DNA from: Cytobacillus oceanisediminis
GTDB taxonomy: Bacteria > Bacillota > Bacilli > Bacillales > Cytobacillaceae
DNA: 64,000 nucleotides
NCBI RefSeq assembly: GCF_004366035.1
Contig: NZ_SOEE01000014.1
Span: forward strand, 25,480 to 89,479
Reading direction: 5' to 3'
Positions 23,507 through 31,966 of the stretch are shown here, one piece after another (position 1 is the first letter of the stretch; the number at the start of each line of letters is the position of its first letter). Below the pieces are notes generated by a model that searched no databases, was not told the DNA's origin, and saw nothing but the letters and a program-made list of their open reading frames with translations. Position numbers and translations under genes: made by a program.

Positions 23507-25192
23507 TTGGACAATAATCGGTACTGGGGCGGATTTGATTACCTTTTGGCCAAACTGCCTGATTTATTATTAGCACTATTAGTATTATTAGTTGGCTGGA
23601 TTATCGCAAAAGCAATCGAAAAAGCCCTTTTAAAAGGCCTGCGCAAAACCAGCCTTGATGACAGAGTATTCCCTGATAAAGCAAATAGAAAATATTCATC
23701 TGAGAAAATAATCAGCAAGATTATTTACTATCTGCTTTTAGTGTTCGTGTTTATCTTGTTCTTCAATATATTGGACCTCGATATTATCGCTGCACCGCTT
23801 GTGGGCATGTTCTCCTCCATCATGGCAGCAGTGCCGAGCATTTTAAAAGCAGCTCTAATTCTATTATTCGCATGGCTGATCGCCATTGGACTCAGCCTGC
23901 TGATCAGAAAGAGCGGCAGAACGCTCAAAGTTCATGAAAAGCTGAGCAAATGGAATTTAACAGACAATAAAGAGCAGCCTGCCAATGTTATTGATAACGC
24001 AGCTAAAATTGTTTTCTACCTGACATTGCTGGTATTCCTGCCGGCTGTATTGGGAGCTCTAAACCTGAATGGAATTGCCGGACCGTTCACCGGCATGCTT
24101 GAAAGCATCCTTGCCTTTTTGCCTAAGCTTCTTGCAGCAGCCCTGATATTATTTGTCGGGTGGTTTGTTGCAAAAATCGTCCGCGATATTGTAACGAATT
24201 TCCTGCAGGCTATTGGAAGTGAAAAACTAACCGCAAGACTTGGCTTAAACCGATTGTTTGAAGGGACAAGCCTGGCATCTGTAATTGGCACAGTTGTGTT
24301 TGTGCTTATTCTGATCCCAACAGTCATTGCCGCTCTCGAGAGATTGGATATTGAAGGCATTTCCGGACCTGCCATTGCCATGCTGAATGACGTCCTGACG
24401 ATGCTGCCGAATATTGCTGTAGCTATATTCTTCGTGCTAATTAGCGTTTGGCTCGGAAAATGGGTCCGCAAATTCGTCTCCAGTTTACTCGAACGCATCG
24501 GCTTGAATTCTTACTTCTCCGGTATGGGATTAAACAAGTCTGCTGCAGCAGGCAATGGTTTAAGCTTCTCCCAGCTGATTGGCTATATTGCAGAAGTGAT
24601 TATTGTCCTGTTGTTTGTGGTGCAGGCTCTTAATATCCTTGGCCTTGACTTCCTCGTAACATTGGCGACAGGTGTAATTGCCTACCTGCCTCATGTGATT
24701 GCAGCTCTTGTCATTCTTGGTGTAGGTTTGTGGCTGGGCAGTCTGGTTAAGAAATTGCTAAGCACGATTCTTCAAGGACCGCATTATAAATTCCTTGCCA
24801 ATGTCGCCCAGGCAGCCATTATCGCGATTTCAATCTTTATGGCACTTGATCAGCTTGGTCTCGCAGCTTCCATTGTCAATGCCGCGTTCGTTCTAACACT
24901 TGGTGCACTTGCACTGGCATTCGGCTTATCATTTGGTCTGGGAGGGAAAGACTTTGCTGCCAAATATCTTCAAAAGCTTGATCGTAAAATTGAAGAAACA
25001 ACCATTAATAAAGATGCCGATACGAAAGCAGTGATGAAAGAAGCTATGCCGGAGATGAAACCAGGCAATGCCCCTGGCAGTACTGATAAACCGATTAACC
25101 CAACAAATTCGGATCCATCTATGAATCCGGCAAACGACCCATTAAATCCGCGCAATAACCGGATGGATGAAAACAATGGGCCATTGAAATAA
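23507..25192 (+). CDS. Mechanosensitive-channel-like protein with repeated TM-helix domains
   Basis: A 561-residue membrane protein built from four to five copies of the 'conserved TM helix' unit found in CmpX/MscS-like proteins: each has a hydrophobic helix ending in GW(I/F)(I/V)AK, such as LLVGWIIAKAIEKALLKGL, ILFVGWFVAKIVRDIVTNFL and VLISVWLGKWVRKFVSSLL. The last 60 residues are a polar, Asn/Pro-rich tail (NPTNSDPSMNPANDPLNPRNN). Likely a tension-sensing or envelope-stress channel; not demonstrated. TTG 23507 has AAGGAG eight bases upstream; an in-frame GTG at 23498 sits inside the ribosome site and is rejected. Confidence 0.85.
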   Translation: MDNNRYWGGFDYLLAKLPDLLLALLVLLVGWIIAKAIEKALLKGLRKTSLDDRVFPDKANRKYSSEKIISKIIYYLLLVFVFILFFNILDLDIIAAPLVGMFSSIMAAVPSILKAALILLFAWLIAIGLSLLIRKSGRTLKVHEKLSKWNLTDNKEQPANVIDNAAKIVFYLTLLVFLPAVLGALNLNGIAGPFTGMLESILAFLPKLLAAALILFVGWFVAKIVRDIVTNFLQAIGSEKLTARLGLNRLFEGTSLASVIGTVVFVLILIPTVIAALERLDIEGISGPAIAMLNDVLTMLPNIAVAIFFVLISVWLGKWVRKFVSSLLERIGLNSYFSGMGLNKSAAAGNGLSFSQLIGYIAEVIIVLLFVVQALNILGLDFLVTLATGVIAYLPHVIAALVILGVGLWLGSLVKKLLSTILQGPHYKFLANVAQAAIIAISIFMALDQLGLAASIVNAAFVLTLGALALAFGLSFGLGGKDFAAKYLQKLDRKIEETTINKDADTKAVMKEAMPEMKPGNAPGSTDKPINPTNSDPSMNPANDPLNPRNNRMDENNGPLK

Positions 25193-25198
25193 TATGGG

Positions 25199-25229
25199 AA
25201 GCACGTCCCTGTGGGCGTGCTTTTTTATT
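25199..25229 (+). terminator. Terminator of the TM-helix-repeat gene
   Basis: GCACGTCC/GGGCGTGC stem (25201-25208 with 25213-25220) and TTTTTT tail. Confidence 0.88.
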
Positions 25230-25314
25230 TTCCAGGCTTTTTATCTTCACAAAAACCTGCAATTTAAGTAAACTATTAATACCAATAAAACCAATGAGAA
25301 AGGTCGGAAAATAA

Positions 25315-25746
25315 TTGGCAAATACAACGGTTTCTATTCCCCTTCCGCTCGTAAGAACCAATCAATGGTCAATCGTATTAAGTGTTTTAGCTTCGTGGAT
25401 TACCGGAGAAGCATGGATTCTCGCCATACCCCTCCTTGCAGGTATAATGGGCCTATTGTTCGGCTACAATCCCATTATGCGTACAGCAAAACATTTTCTA
25501 AGAAAAAATCCTGCTGATTACATTCCCGAAGACTGGGAGCAGCAGCAATTTAATCAGGTGATTGCCGTTGCTTGCCTGGCGCTGGGCCTAACCGGCTTTC
25601 TTCTGGGCTGGACAGCTGCAGGATATGTTTTTACAGCTATGGTAGCTCTATCAGCATTTGTTGCCATTCTTGGATTTTGCATAGGCTGTTTTATCCGCTT
25701 TCAGCTCAATCAATATAAATACCGAAAATCGTTAGATAATTCTTAA
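25315..25746 (+). CDS. DUF4395 domain-containing membrane protein
   Basis: A 143-residue protein with four membrane segments and the DUF4395 pattern: a hydrophobic hairpin, a polar linker NPIMRTAKHFLRKNPADYIPEDWEQQQFNQ, and a second hairpin. Function unknown; relatives often accompany thioredoxin-like or stress genes, but none is adjacent here. The start is a TTG at 25315 with a moderate AAAGGTCGG site. Short basic C-terminal tail. Confidence 0.8.
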   Translation: MANTTVSIPLPLVRTNQWSIVLSVLASWITGEAWILAIPLLAGIMGLLFGYNPIMRTAKHFLRKNPADYIPEDWEQQQFNQVIAVACLALGLTGFLLGWTAAGYVFTAMVALSAFVAILGFCIGCFIRFQLNQYKYRKSLDNS

Positions 25747-25773
25747 GGCAGCCATCACGGCTGTCTTTTTCTT
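25747..25773 (+). terminator. Terminator of the DUF4395 gene
   Basis: GGCAGCC (25747-25753) with GGCTGTC (25759-25765) and a T-run, directly after the stop codon. Confidence 0.8.
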
Positions 25774-25852
25774 TTCCATTTCCACCCAGCTAGTTTCAAA
25801 GGACTTTTTAAGGGGTACATATTTCATAAGTAAATCATTCTGAGGTGAAAAA

Positions 25853-26578
25853 ATGAAAACTGCCAGTAAGTTTCTTTTAACAAAAGAAGATATGACTAAC
25901 CCCGAAATTGTGCCTGGGTGGGTTACTCAAGAATATAAAACATTTCATGATACGGTTACAGATAAAACCTTCCCGTGCTATTTTGGAATGACTGCTGAAA
26001 TGCGCGGCGAATTAAGATATGCCTATATTACACAGGAGGACTGGTCTAACCTGCCGGAAGCCCTCGAATCCTTTATCGAGCTTTTTGAGGCACCAAAACT
26101 GATTCGCCATGGCCTGTTTGTATTTGTTGAGCCGGAAAAAGATGAAAAACCGCTTGAACATTACAGAGAATATTTCTGGAATATTCTTCAGTATTTGCAT
26201 AAGGTTGATACAAAGCCTTGGCCCAAGGATTATCCGACAGATCCTGACCATCACCTTTGGGCGTTTTCTTTTGCTGAGGAACCATTCTTTGTGTTTGGAA
26301 ATGCGCCTGCCTACAAGCAGCGAAAGACGAGGGATCTAGGCAACAGCCTTGTCCTCGGTTTCCAGCCGCGCCGCATCTTTGAAGGTCTTGAAGGCACCTC
26401 TAAAGGCGGCATCATGTCCAGGGAAAAGGTCAGGGAACGGGTTGAAAAATGGGATGGCCTTCCTACCCATCCAAACATCAGCCACTATGGCGATCCCGAA
26501 CACCGTGAGTGGAAACAATACTTTATCGGTGATGACATTAAACCTATCAAAGGGAAATGCCCTTTTCATCATAAATAA
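25853..26578 (+). CDS. YqcI/YcgG family protein
   Basis: A 241-residue soluble protein of the YqcI/YcgG family. Recognisable features are FPCYFGMTAEMRGELRYAYI near residue 40, the DHHLWAFSFAEEPFFVFGNAPAYKQRKTRDLG stretch, and the C-terminal GDDIKPIKGKCPFHHK with a Cys/His-rich end. Relatives are linked to haem-related or oxygenase-like guanitoxin (GntA) chemistry, so a metal or haem ligand role for the conserved Cys and His residues is possible. GAGGTG precedes the ATG. Confidence 0.85.
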   Translation: MKTASKFLLTKEDMTNPEIVPGWVTQEYKTFHDTVTDKTFPCYFGMTAEMRGELRYAYITQEDWSNLPEALESFIELFEAPKLIRHGLFVFVEPEKDEKPLEHYREYFWNILQYLHKVDTKPWPKDYPTDPDHHLWAFSFAEEPFFVFGNAPAYKQRKTRDLGNSLVLGFQPRRIFEGLEGTSKGGIMSREKVRERVEKWDGLPTHPNISHYGDPEHREWKQYFIGDDIKPIKGKCPFHHK

Positions 26579-26581
26579 TTT

Positions 26582-26680
26582 TGAAAGCGCAGCGCCTTGC
26601 GCACGAAATATTATCGAGGATCTTCCGTCTTCCGCCCAATCACCTAAGCGGGCAGATCGGAAATCTGGCTGAAGTGCAAA
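26582..26680 (+). repeat. Degenerate Bacillaceae intergenic repeat
   Basis: It begins with TGAAAGCGCAGCGCCTTG, the same GCGCARGCGCC start as at 31659, directly after the YqcI-type gene, and continues with GC-rich sequence with local dyads (GCCC...GGGC). It has no ORF. Boundaries are approximate. Confidence 0.5.
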
Positions 26681-26692
26681 AACTGCATAAAT

Positions 26693-26729
26693 AAATAAGG
26701 AACCGTTCTCAGTAAACGGTTCCTTATTT
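26693..26729. terminator. Bidirectional terminator hairpin
   Basis: A perfect 15-bp stem (26693-26707 with 26715-26729) rich in A/T at both ends. It contains the stop codon of the minus-strand hydrolase gene and also ends the plus-strand YqcI transcript. Confidence 0.85.
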
Positions 26730-27509
26730 ATGGGTTATATATTGATTAATGCGACTGCCGATTGCGGCCAGTACTTCTCCGCCGGCTGCCTGGCTTTGAA
26801 GCTGGTCCACAAGTACAGCGGCGTAAACGGTGTTTCCTTTATAGGTAAATATGGCGCAATCATGCTCTATTCCGGGAAGTTCCCCTGTTTTGCTGGCAAC
26901 CTTGACTTTTTCCGTGTCTATCGTGTTTGCAAGTTTATTCTTATACTGCTGTTTTTCCAATATATCCAGAGCTTTTTCTGTATATTTCCCGGATAAAAGT
27001 GAATGCTCTGCCAATGCTTTCATGCCATACACCATATCCCTGGCAGTCGTGATGTTGTCCATGCCGTTTTTCAATGCCTCAAAGTCCATCATCTTCCTGT
27101 TTAATTCTGTGCAATTAAAGCCCAAACCTTTGATAAGCTGATTGATTTTCTCTATTCCCAGCCTCTCAATGATAAGATTAGTCGCTGTATTATCAGATAC
27201 AATGACCATGAGCGTCATTAAGTCTATAACCTTCACCTTCAAATCTTTGCTCATGGCCTGCAGTACCCCAGCCCCGCCAACCCGGACAGTATCATTCACT
27301 TCTGCTTCTTCATCAAGCTGAAGCAGGTTATTCTCCGCCTGCGAAAGACCCGCGAGTAAAATAGGAACCTTAATTAAGCTTGCGGAAGAGATAACATCAT
27401 CGGCATTTGTTTCGATTACACCATCCCCTGTATGGATGTATACGGCCACGTGTCCTTCACAGCAGCTGGCCAAATCAAGAATTTCTGCTTTGAGAGTATG
27501 AAAGTTCAT
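26724..27509 (-). CDS. Class A beta-lactamase-like serine hydrolase without signal peptide
   Basis: A 261-residue penicilloyl-serine-transferase-fold protein. The SxxK motif is S44-L-I-K47, SDN is at 105-107 and KTG at 207-209, all in class A order and spacing. There is no signal peptide or membrane anchor: the N-terminus (MNFHTLKAEILDLASC) is polar. It starts one base after the ykfD stop, so it is the last gene of the ykf operon. A cytoplasmic location would point to a peptide or amide hydrolase in murein peptide recycling rather than antibiotic defence. The class A omega-loop Glu is not obvious. Confidence 0.87.
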   Translation of the reverse strand: MNFHTLKAEILDLASCCEGHVAVYIHTGDGVIETNADDVISSASLIKVPILLAGLSQAENNLLQLDEEAEVNDTVRVGGAGVLQAMSKDLKVKVIDLMTLMVIVSDNTATNLIIERLGIEKINQLIKGLGFNCTELNRKMMDFEALKNGMDNITTARDMVYGMKALAEHSLLSGKYTEKALDILEKQQYKNKLANTIDTEKVKVASKTGELPGIEHDCAIFTYKGNTVYAAVLVDQLQSQAAGGEVLAAIGSRINQYITHK

Positions 27510-27510
27510 G

Positions 27511-28521
27511 TTATTTCGCAGCGGCTACTTGCGGCCGGTTATGGTCGCCAGTTACCTTTTCATTATATAAATGGCAGGCCACAAAGTGGTCCTTCTCAAT
27601 CTCCTGCCACTCAGGCTTCATGGAAGCACAGGCCTCCATCGCATAAGGGCAGCGCGTCCGGAATACGCAGCCGCTTGGAGGATTCATCGGACTCGGGAGT
27701 TCCCCTTCCAAAATGATTCTTTCCCGGTGATCCTCAACATCAGGGTCAGGGATGGGAATCGCCGACAGCAAGGCCTGTGTATAAGGGTGAAGCGGATTTT
27801 TATATAAGTTTTCGCTTGTCGTTAATTCCACTAAATTCCCCAAATACATAACGCCAATTCTGTCGCTGATATGTTTGACCATCGAGAGATCATGGGCGAT
27901 AAATAAGTAGGTCAGGCCCTTTTTCTTTTGGAGCCCCTTAAGCAGGTTGACTACCTGGGCTTGTACCGATACATCCAGTGCGGAGATCGGCTCATCAGCA
28001 ATAATGAATTCCGGCTCCAGCGCTAATGCACGGGCAATCCCAATTCTTTGCCTTTGACCGCCGCTGAATTCATGCGGGTAGCGGTTGGCATGATCGCGGT
28101 TAAGACCCACATCCTCCAGAAGCTGATAGACCCGCTCAAGCCGTTCCTTCTTGTTCGGATATAACCCATGCACTTCCATGGGCTCCGAGATAATCTCCTG
28201 GACGGTTGACCGCGGATTCAACGAAGCATATGGATCCTGAAAGATCATCTGCATCTTCCTGTGAAAAGCAAATCTTTCTTTCTCAGTCATGGTATGGACA
28301 TTCTTTCCGTCATAAAGGACTTCGCCTTCCGTACGGTTATATAAACCAATAATTGTACGCCCTGCGGTTGACTTTCCGCAGCCGGATTCGCCGACAATCC
28401 CGAAGGTTTCTCCTTGTTTGATATGAAAGGAGACATCATCAACGGCCTTCAGAGTCTGTCCTTTCCCCATTGAAAAATGCTTTTTCAAATTATTGACTTT
28501 TAACAGTGCTTCTTTTGGCAT
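27511..28521 (-). CDS. ykfD: Oligopeptide ABC transporter ATPase, YkfD/OppF type
   Basis: A 336-residue peptide-importer ATPase: Walker [10 protein letters not shown]-loop QDPYASLNPR, signature FSGGQRQRIGIARAL, Walker B FIIADEPISALD and the C-terminal oligo/dipeptide domain with the Cys-rich CVFRTRCPYAMEAC iron-sulfur-like motif. It would pair with DppD as the second ATPase of the Dpp importer, as B. subtilis dpp-ykf also places ykfD at the distal end. Preceded by ykfC with a 2-bp gap. Confidence 0.93.
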   Translation of the reverse strand: MPKEALLKVNNLKKHFSMGKGQTLKAVDDVSFHIKQGETFGIVGESGCGKSTAGRTIIGLYNRTEGEVLYDGKNVHTMTEKERFAFHRKMQMIFQDPYASLNPRSTVQEIISEPMEVHGLYPNKKERLERVYQLLEDVGLNRDHANRYPHEFSGGQRQRIGIARALALEPEFIIADEPISALDVSVQAQVVNLLKGLQKKKGLTYLFIAHDLSMVKHISDRIGVMYLGNLVELTTSENLYKNPLHPYTQALLSAIPIPDPDVEDHRERIILEGELPSPMNPPSGCVFRTRCPYAMEACASMKPEWQEIEKDHFVACHLYNEKVTGDHNRPQVAAAK

Positions 28522-28523
28522 AT

Positions 28524-29453
28524 TTATTCCTCCGTCTCTTGCCAGTAGCGTCTAGCTGCACATAGTTCCTTTTCATAGATGGTATCTTTCAAGTCGATAA
28601 TTTCGATGGTTTTACCGGTATTAGGAGAATGAAGCAGCTTTCCATCACCATAATAGATGCCTACATGATGAAGTTTGCCTTTTCCTTCTTCATAAGCAAA
28701 AAATAATAAGTCCCCCGGTTCAATGGCGTCAAGTTCCACCGAGTACCCTGCTTCCGCCTGATCATGGGCATCACGCGGGATGATAAATCCATTTGCTTTG
28801 CACATAGAATAGCTGAAGCCTGAGCAGTCATATCCAAAGCTGCTCATGCCGCCCCATAGATATGGCAGGCCTATAAATTGTTCCCCCGCATCGATGATGT
28901 CTTTTCCGCTGCCTTTCCGTATAGCCTCAATTGTTTCATACACCTGTACATCTTCAGGTTTTAAATATCCTGCTCCCTCAGGTGTCTGTACCTGAATCCA
29001 CTCGGCTTCTTCTTTTAACACTGGGAGTATGGTTTGATAGCTTAGAACAAGTTCTGGCTCTCTGTCATTAGAATAGAGAGTTGCCTTTTTCTTCTGAATG
29101 ACTGCAGCCATTCTTCTATCAAGCTTCCAATCTTCATTTTTAGTCAGCTGGGCTTTCGGCAACCAGCCAGGGTATCCTCTCCCGTCCTTAGAAGAAGGCT
29201 GGCTCGGGACCACAACATGAACCCACCCATCCTTCTCCTCCAATATAATCACTTCTTCTCCGTACAGAACTTGTGATTGAACAAGATTCCCGTCACAAAG
29301 TTCCAGCCGGGGCTCATATGTAAGCTTTTCAAGCCAGGAATCCAGATTAACTGGATTGGTGATCGCTTCAAAGTCAATTTCTCTTGATGAATCGCTTGCT
29401 GTCCACAAGGTTGCAGCAGGAACCGAAACCAGCCATTTTTGCTGAATTGCCAA
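28524..29453 (-). CDS. ykfC: Gamma-D-glutamyl-L-diamino acid endopeptidase, NlpC/P60 (YkfC)
   Basis: A 309-residue protein with two N-terminal SH3b domains (to about residue 175) and a C-terminal NlpC/P60 domain. The catalytic triad residues are visible: Cys210 in GYDCSGFSY, His263 in LHHVGIYYGD and His275 in LLHSP. It cleaves L-Ala-gamma-D-Glu from meso-diaminopimelate in imported murein peptides. No signal peptide is present, fitting cytoplasmic recycling. Operon with ykfB upstream and ykfD downstream. Confidence 0.94.
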   Translation of the reverse strand: MAIQQKWLVSVPAATLWTASDSSREIDFEAITNPVNLDSWLEKLTYEPRLELCDGNLVQSQVLYGEEVIILEEKDGWVHVVVPSQPSSKDGRGYPGWLPKAQLTKNEDWKLDRRMAAVIQKKKATLYSNDREPELVLSYQTILPVLKEEAEWIQVQTPEGAGYLKPEDVQVYETIEAIRKGSGKDIIDAGEQFIGLPYLWGGMSSFGYDCSGFSYSMCKANGFIIPRDAHDQAEAGYSVELDAIEPGDLLFFAYEEGKGKLHHVGIYYGDGKLLHSPNTGKTIEIIDLKDTIYEKELCAARRYWQETEE

Positions 29454-29486
29454 AACGAATTCCTCCTTTTTAATATCCAGAATTTA

Positions 29487-30593
29487 TCAGGAAGTCAGTT
29501 CATGCTTGTTCACTATTAACGATACATTCCTGATGCCAAGGCCATGTTCAGAAGGCAAAGTGATTTTGCGGCCGGTATAATGGATTCCGCCTTCCACAAT
29601 TTCCTTTGCCATCATCAATGGAGCGTCAAAATCAAAACGGGTTATATTCTTTTTGCTTGCTGCAAAATGGGCCGCAGCCGTAATGCCGATCTTGGTTTCA
29701 ATCATGCTGCCCACCATGCACTCCATCCCGCAGACTTCAGCGAGCTGATTGATGATCTGTGCCTGATAAATGCCGCCTGATTTCATCAGCTTAATATTGA
29801 TTAAATCAGCACTTCGGGTCTTAATGACTTCAAATGCCTGCTTCGGGGAAAAGACACTTTCGTCTGCCATAATCGGTGTATCTACCGCATCGGTAACCTG
29901 CTTAAGGCCCTCTATATCCCAGGCCTTCACAGGCTGTTCGACAAGCTCAATATTCAAGTCCAAAGCTTCCATTTTTCGGATGGCATAGATAGCATCCTTT
30001 GATTTCCAGCCCTGATTGGCATCGAGCCGGATTTTAATCTTTGATCCGACTCGTGTGCGGATTTCTCTAATTCTCTCAATATCTGTTAAAATATCATCCT
30101 TGCCGACCTTCACCTTAAGGACATTAAAGCCCTGCTGAACATAGGAAACAGCATCTTCGCCCATTTCCTCCGGGCCATTGACGCTTACCGTATAATCCGT
30201 TTCCACCTCATTTTTGTGTCCGCCTAAAAATTGATAAAGGGGCAGTTTGCACTGCTGTGCAAGACAATCATACAATGCCATATCCACTGCAGCCTTTGCA
30301 CTTGAATTTCCTATTAAAGCTGACTGAATTTCCTGGAAGATATCTTCATAGTTTAGAAGGCTCTTATTGACCAGCATCGGCTTTAATACATGATGAATGG
30401 CGGATTCTATGCTTGATAGGCTGTCTCCAGTGATTACCACAGTGGGAGGGGCCTCCCCCCAGCCGAAAATACCGTTATCGCAAGTTACCTTTACAACAAC
30501 CGTTTCTGCTGTCTCAACCGTTCTCAAAGCTGTTTTAAATGGTTTTTTCAGTGGTACCGCAGCTCTATATGTTTCGATCGTGTTTATTTTCAT
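29487..30593 (-). CDS. ykfB: L-Ala-D/L-Glu epimerase YkfB
   Basis: A 368-residue enolase-superfamily enzyme. The active-site residues are in place: Lys160 and Lys162 of the KxK motif (VLKVKVGKD), metal ligands Asp191, Glu219 and Asp244, and Lys268 on the opposite side. It epimerises L-Ala-D-Glu to L-Ala-L-Glu so that ordinary dipeptidases can degrade it. It lies between ykfA and ykfC, as in B. subtilis. Confidence 0.96.
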   Translation of the reverse strand: MKINTIETYRAAVPLKKPFKTALRTVETAETVVVKVTCDNGIFGWGEAPPTVVITGDSLSSIESAIHHVLKPMLVNKSLLNYEDIFQEIQSALIGNSSAKAAVDMALYDCLAQQCKLPLYQFLGGHKNEVETDYTVSVNGPEEMGEDAVSYVQQGFNVLKVKVGKDDILTDIERIREIRTRVGSKIKIRLDANQGWKSKDAIYAIRKMEALDLNIELVEQPVKAWDIEGLKQVTDAVDTPIMADESVFSPKQAFEVIKTRSADLINIKLMKSGGIYQAQIINQLAEVCGMECMVGSMIETKIGITAAAHFAASKKNITRFDFDAPLMMAKEIVEGGIHYTGRKITLPSEHGLGIRNVSLIVNKHELTS

Positions 30594-30606
30594 TTATACC
30601 ACCCTT

Positions 30607-31527
30607 TTACTTAACGCCGCTTTCGATTGTCAGCTTTTTACCGGCCGCATCCAATTCTGCCCTTACACCTAATGGCACAGAAATATGAGGAGAGCAATGG
30701 CCGATGTTAAAGCCCGTTACAGCCGGCTTATTCATCCTTTTTATATACGTATCCAGCACTTCATCCAATTCCAGGGAAAGTTCTCTCTCCGGGATGCAAT
30801 TATTAAAGTCCCCGATGATAAAGCCGGCCGCACCCTCAAGCTTCCCGGCCATATGCAGCTGGTTTAGCATGCGGTCGACCGCACGGGGCTCTTCATTGAT
30901 GTCTTCAATAAGCAAAAGCTTATCTTTTGTATCAATTTCGAATTGTGTTCCAATCGTGCTGGCCAAGAGAGACAGATTGCCTCCCGTTAAGATTCCTGAG
31001 GCACTCCCGCTTACCATTGTCTCCAGGTTGGAAATACCGTCAGGGTAGTCAAGACTTACAGGTTCGAATAACTGGTTAAAGTATTGCTTCGAAAGGGGAT
31101 CCGCATTCTCTTTTCCAATATCGGAAGCCAGCATCGGTCCATGAAAAGTTACCAATCCGGTCTGCTGGCGGATTGCGGTGTGCAGAAATGTAATATCACT
31201 GTAGCCCCAGAAAATTTTCGGGTTTTCTTTTATCAGGCTGTAATCGATTTGGGACGCAATTCTCCCTGTGCCATAGCCGCCGCCTGCACAAATAATGGCT
31301 TTAACTTCCTCATCCTTAAACATGTTATGTAAATCCGCCAGCCGGTCTTCATCCTTACCGGCCAGGTAACCATATTGATCAGTCACATGATCGCCCATCT
31401 TTACCTTTACTCCAAGCTCCGCCAAAAAGACCAGGGAGCGCTTCAGGTTTTCCTGATTGGGAGGACTTGCCGGTGCTATAATTCCAATCACATCGCCTTT
31501 TTCCAGGCGCTGAGGTTTCATTGCCAT
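30607..31527 (-). CDS. ykfA: LD-carboxypeptidase, S66 family (YkfA)
   Basis: A 306-residue S66/MccF-like serine peptidase. The nucleophile is Ser110 in FWGYSDITFLH, the Glu of LLIEDINEEPRAVDRML and the His of GHCSPHISVPLG complete the triad. It trims the D-Ala from L-Lys/DAP-D-Ala bonds of murein tetrapeptides, giving tripeptides for YkfC. It is the first gene of the ykf set and is separated from dppE by 439 bp with a terminator. Confidence 0.93.
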   Translation of the reverse strand: MAMKPQRLEKGDVIGIIAPASPPNQENLKRSLVFLAELGVKVKMGDHVTDQYGYLAGKDEDRLADLHNMFKDEEVKAIICAGGGYGTGRIASQIDYSLIKENPKIFWGYSDITFLHTAIRQQTGLVTFHGPMLASDIGKENADPLSKQYFNQLFEPVSLDYPDGISNLETMVSGSASGILTGGNLSLLASTIGTQFEIDTKDKLLLIEDINEEPRAVDRMLNQLHMAGKLEGAAGFIIGDFNNCIPERELSLELDEVLDTYIKRMNKPAVTGFNIGHCSPHISVPLGVRAELDAAGKKLTIESGVK

Positions 31528-31586
31528 GCTGCCACATCCTTTTAATTGTTTATTAGCATTATATGCTCCTTCAGCAAAAGCATTGT

Positions 31587-31650
31587 TTGGGAAATGAAAT
31601 AATTGTCGGGGATATAAGCTAAAATTCGGGAAAATGTATTATTTTTCGGG
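31587..31650 (+). repeat. Phased short repeat with TTCGGG core
   Basis: TTGGG at 31587 and TCGGG at 31606, 31626 and 31646 are spaced 19, 20 and 20 bp, with AT-rich spacers; fuller units read ATTCGGGAAAAT and TTTCGGGAAATA. The architecture is the same as the 14-104 array although the core differs. Function unknown. Confidence 0.6.
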
Positions 31651-31658
31651 AAATAATT

Positions 31659-31856
31659 CGAAAAGCGCAGAGCGCCAGCTTACCGGCGATAAGCATAAGA
31701 CAAACGCCAGCAGAGGGTATCCTGCCTTCAGAAGTGATTGCCCGAAAAACCAAGGCGACTGCTTAGGGACGACAAGCATAAATGACCTCGAGTCCCTGGG
31801 AGCCGCAGTTAGCCAAGCTTAAGATCTCGAGCAGACGGCGCTCAGAGCTAGGCAGT
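31659..31856 (+). repeat. Composite Bacillaceae intergenic repeat
   Basis: It starts with CGAAAAGCGCAGAGCGCC and ends with GCGCTCAGAGCTAGGCAG, the two ends of a repeat I recognise from Bacillaceae intergenic regions. Inside, the segment GAYAAGCATAARNGAC occurs twice (about 31691 and 31772), suggesting one copy nested in another. Non-coding. Confidence 0.55.
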
Positions 31857-31900
31857 TTTTAAAGTTCAAAGATTCTATTCTTCAAAAAATTATTCTTCTG

Positions 31901-31936
31901 AAAAAAAGGGATGTTCGCACGAACACCCCTTTTTTC
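31901..31936 (-). terminator. dppE terminator
   Basis: Stem of 31906-31917 with 31920-31931 (one A-C mismatch, short loop) followed on the minus strand by a U-run from the A tract at 31901. Confidence 0.85.
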
Positions 31937-31966
31937 CTGTTACCTTCAAATCAAGCCGAAGGAGTA

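Larger units (their letters stand above)
31528..31966. other. Intergenic region splitting dppABCDE from ykfABCD
   Basis: 439 bp with no ORF of its own. From right to left on the minus strand it holds the dppE terminator (31901-31936), a composite GC-rich repeat (31659-31856), a phased TTCGGG array (31587-31650) and the ykfA leader. In B. subtilis the two gene sets form one long operon; here the insertion of repeats plus a terminator suggests partial uncoupling. Confidence 0.6.

Noticed and set aside
24016..24498. 160-codon minus-strand frame inside the TM-helix-repeat gene
   Set aside because: Antisense shadow of the repetitive membrane-helix gene; no ribosome site and no convincing protein features.
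26724..27509. Secreted antibiotic-resistance beta-lactamase
   Set aside because: The catalytic motifs fit, but no signal peptide is present and the operon context is murein peptide recycling.
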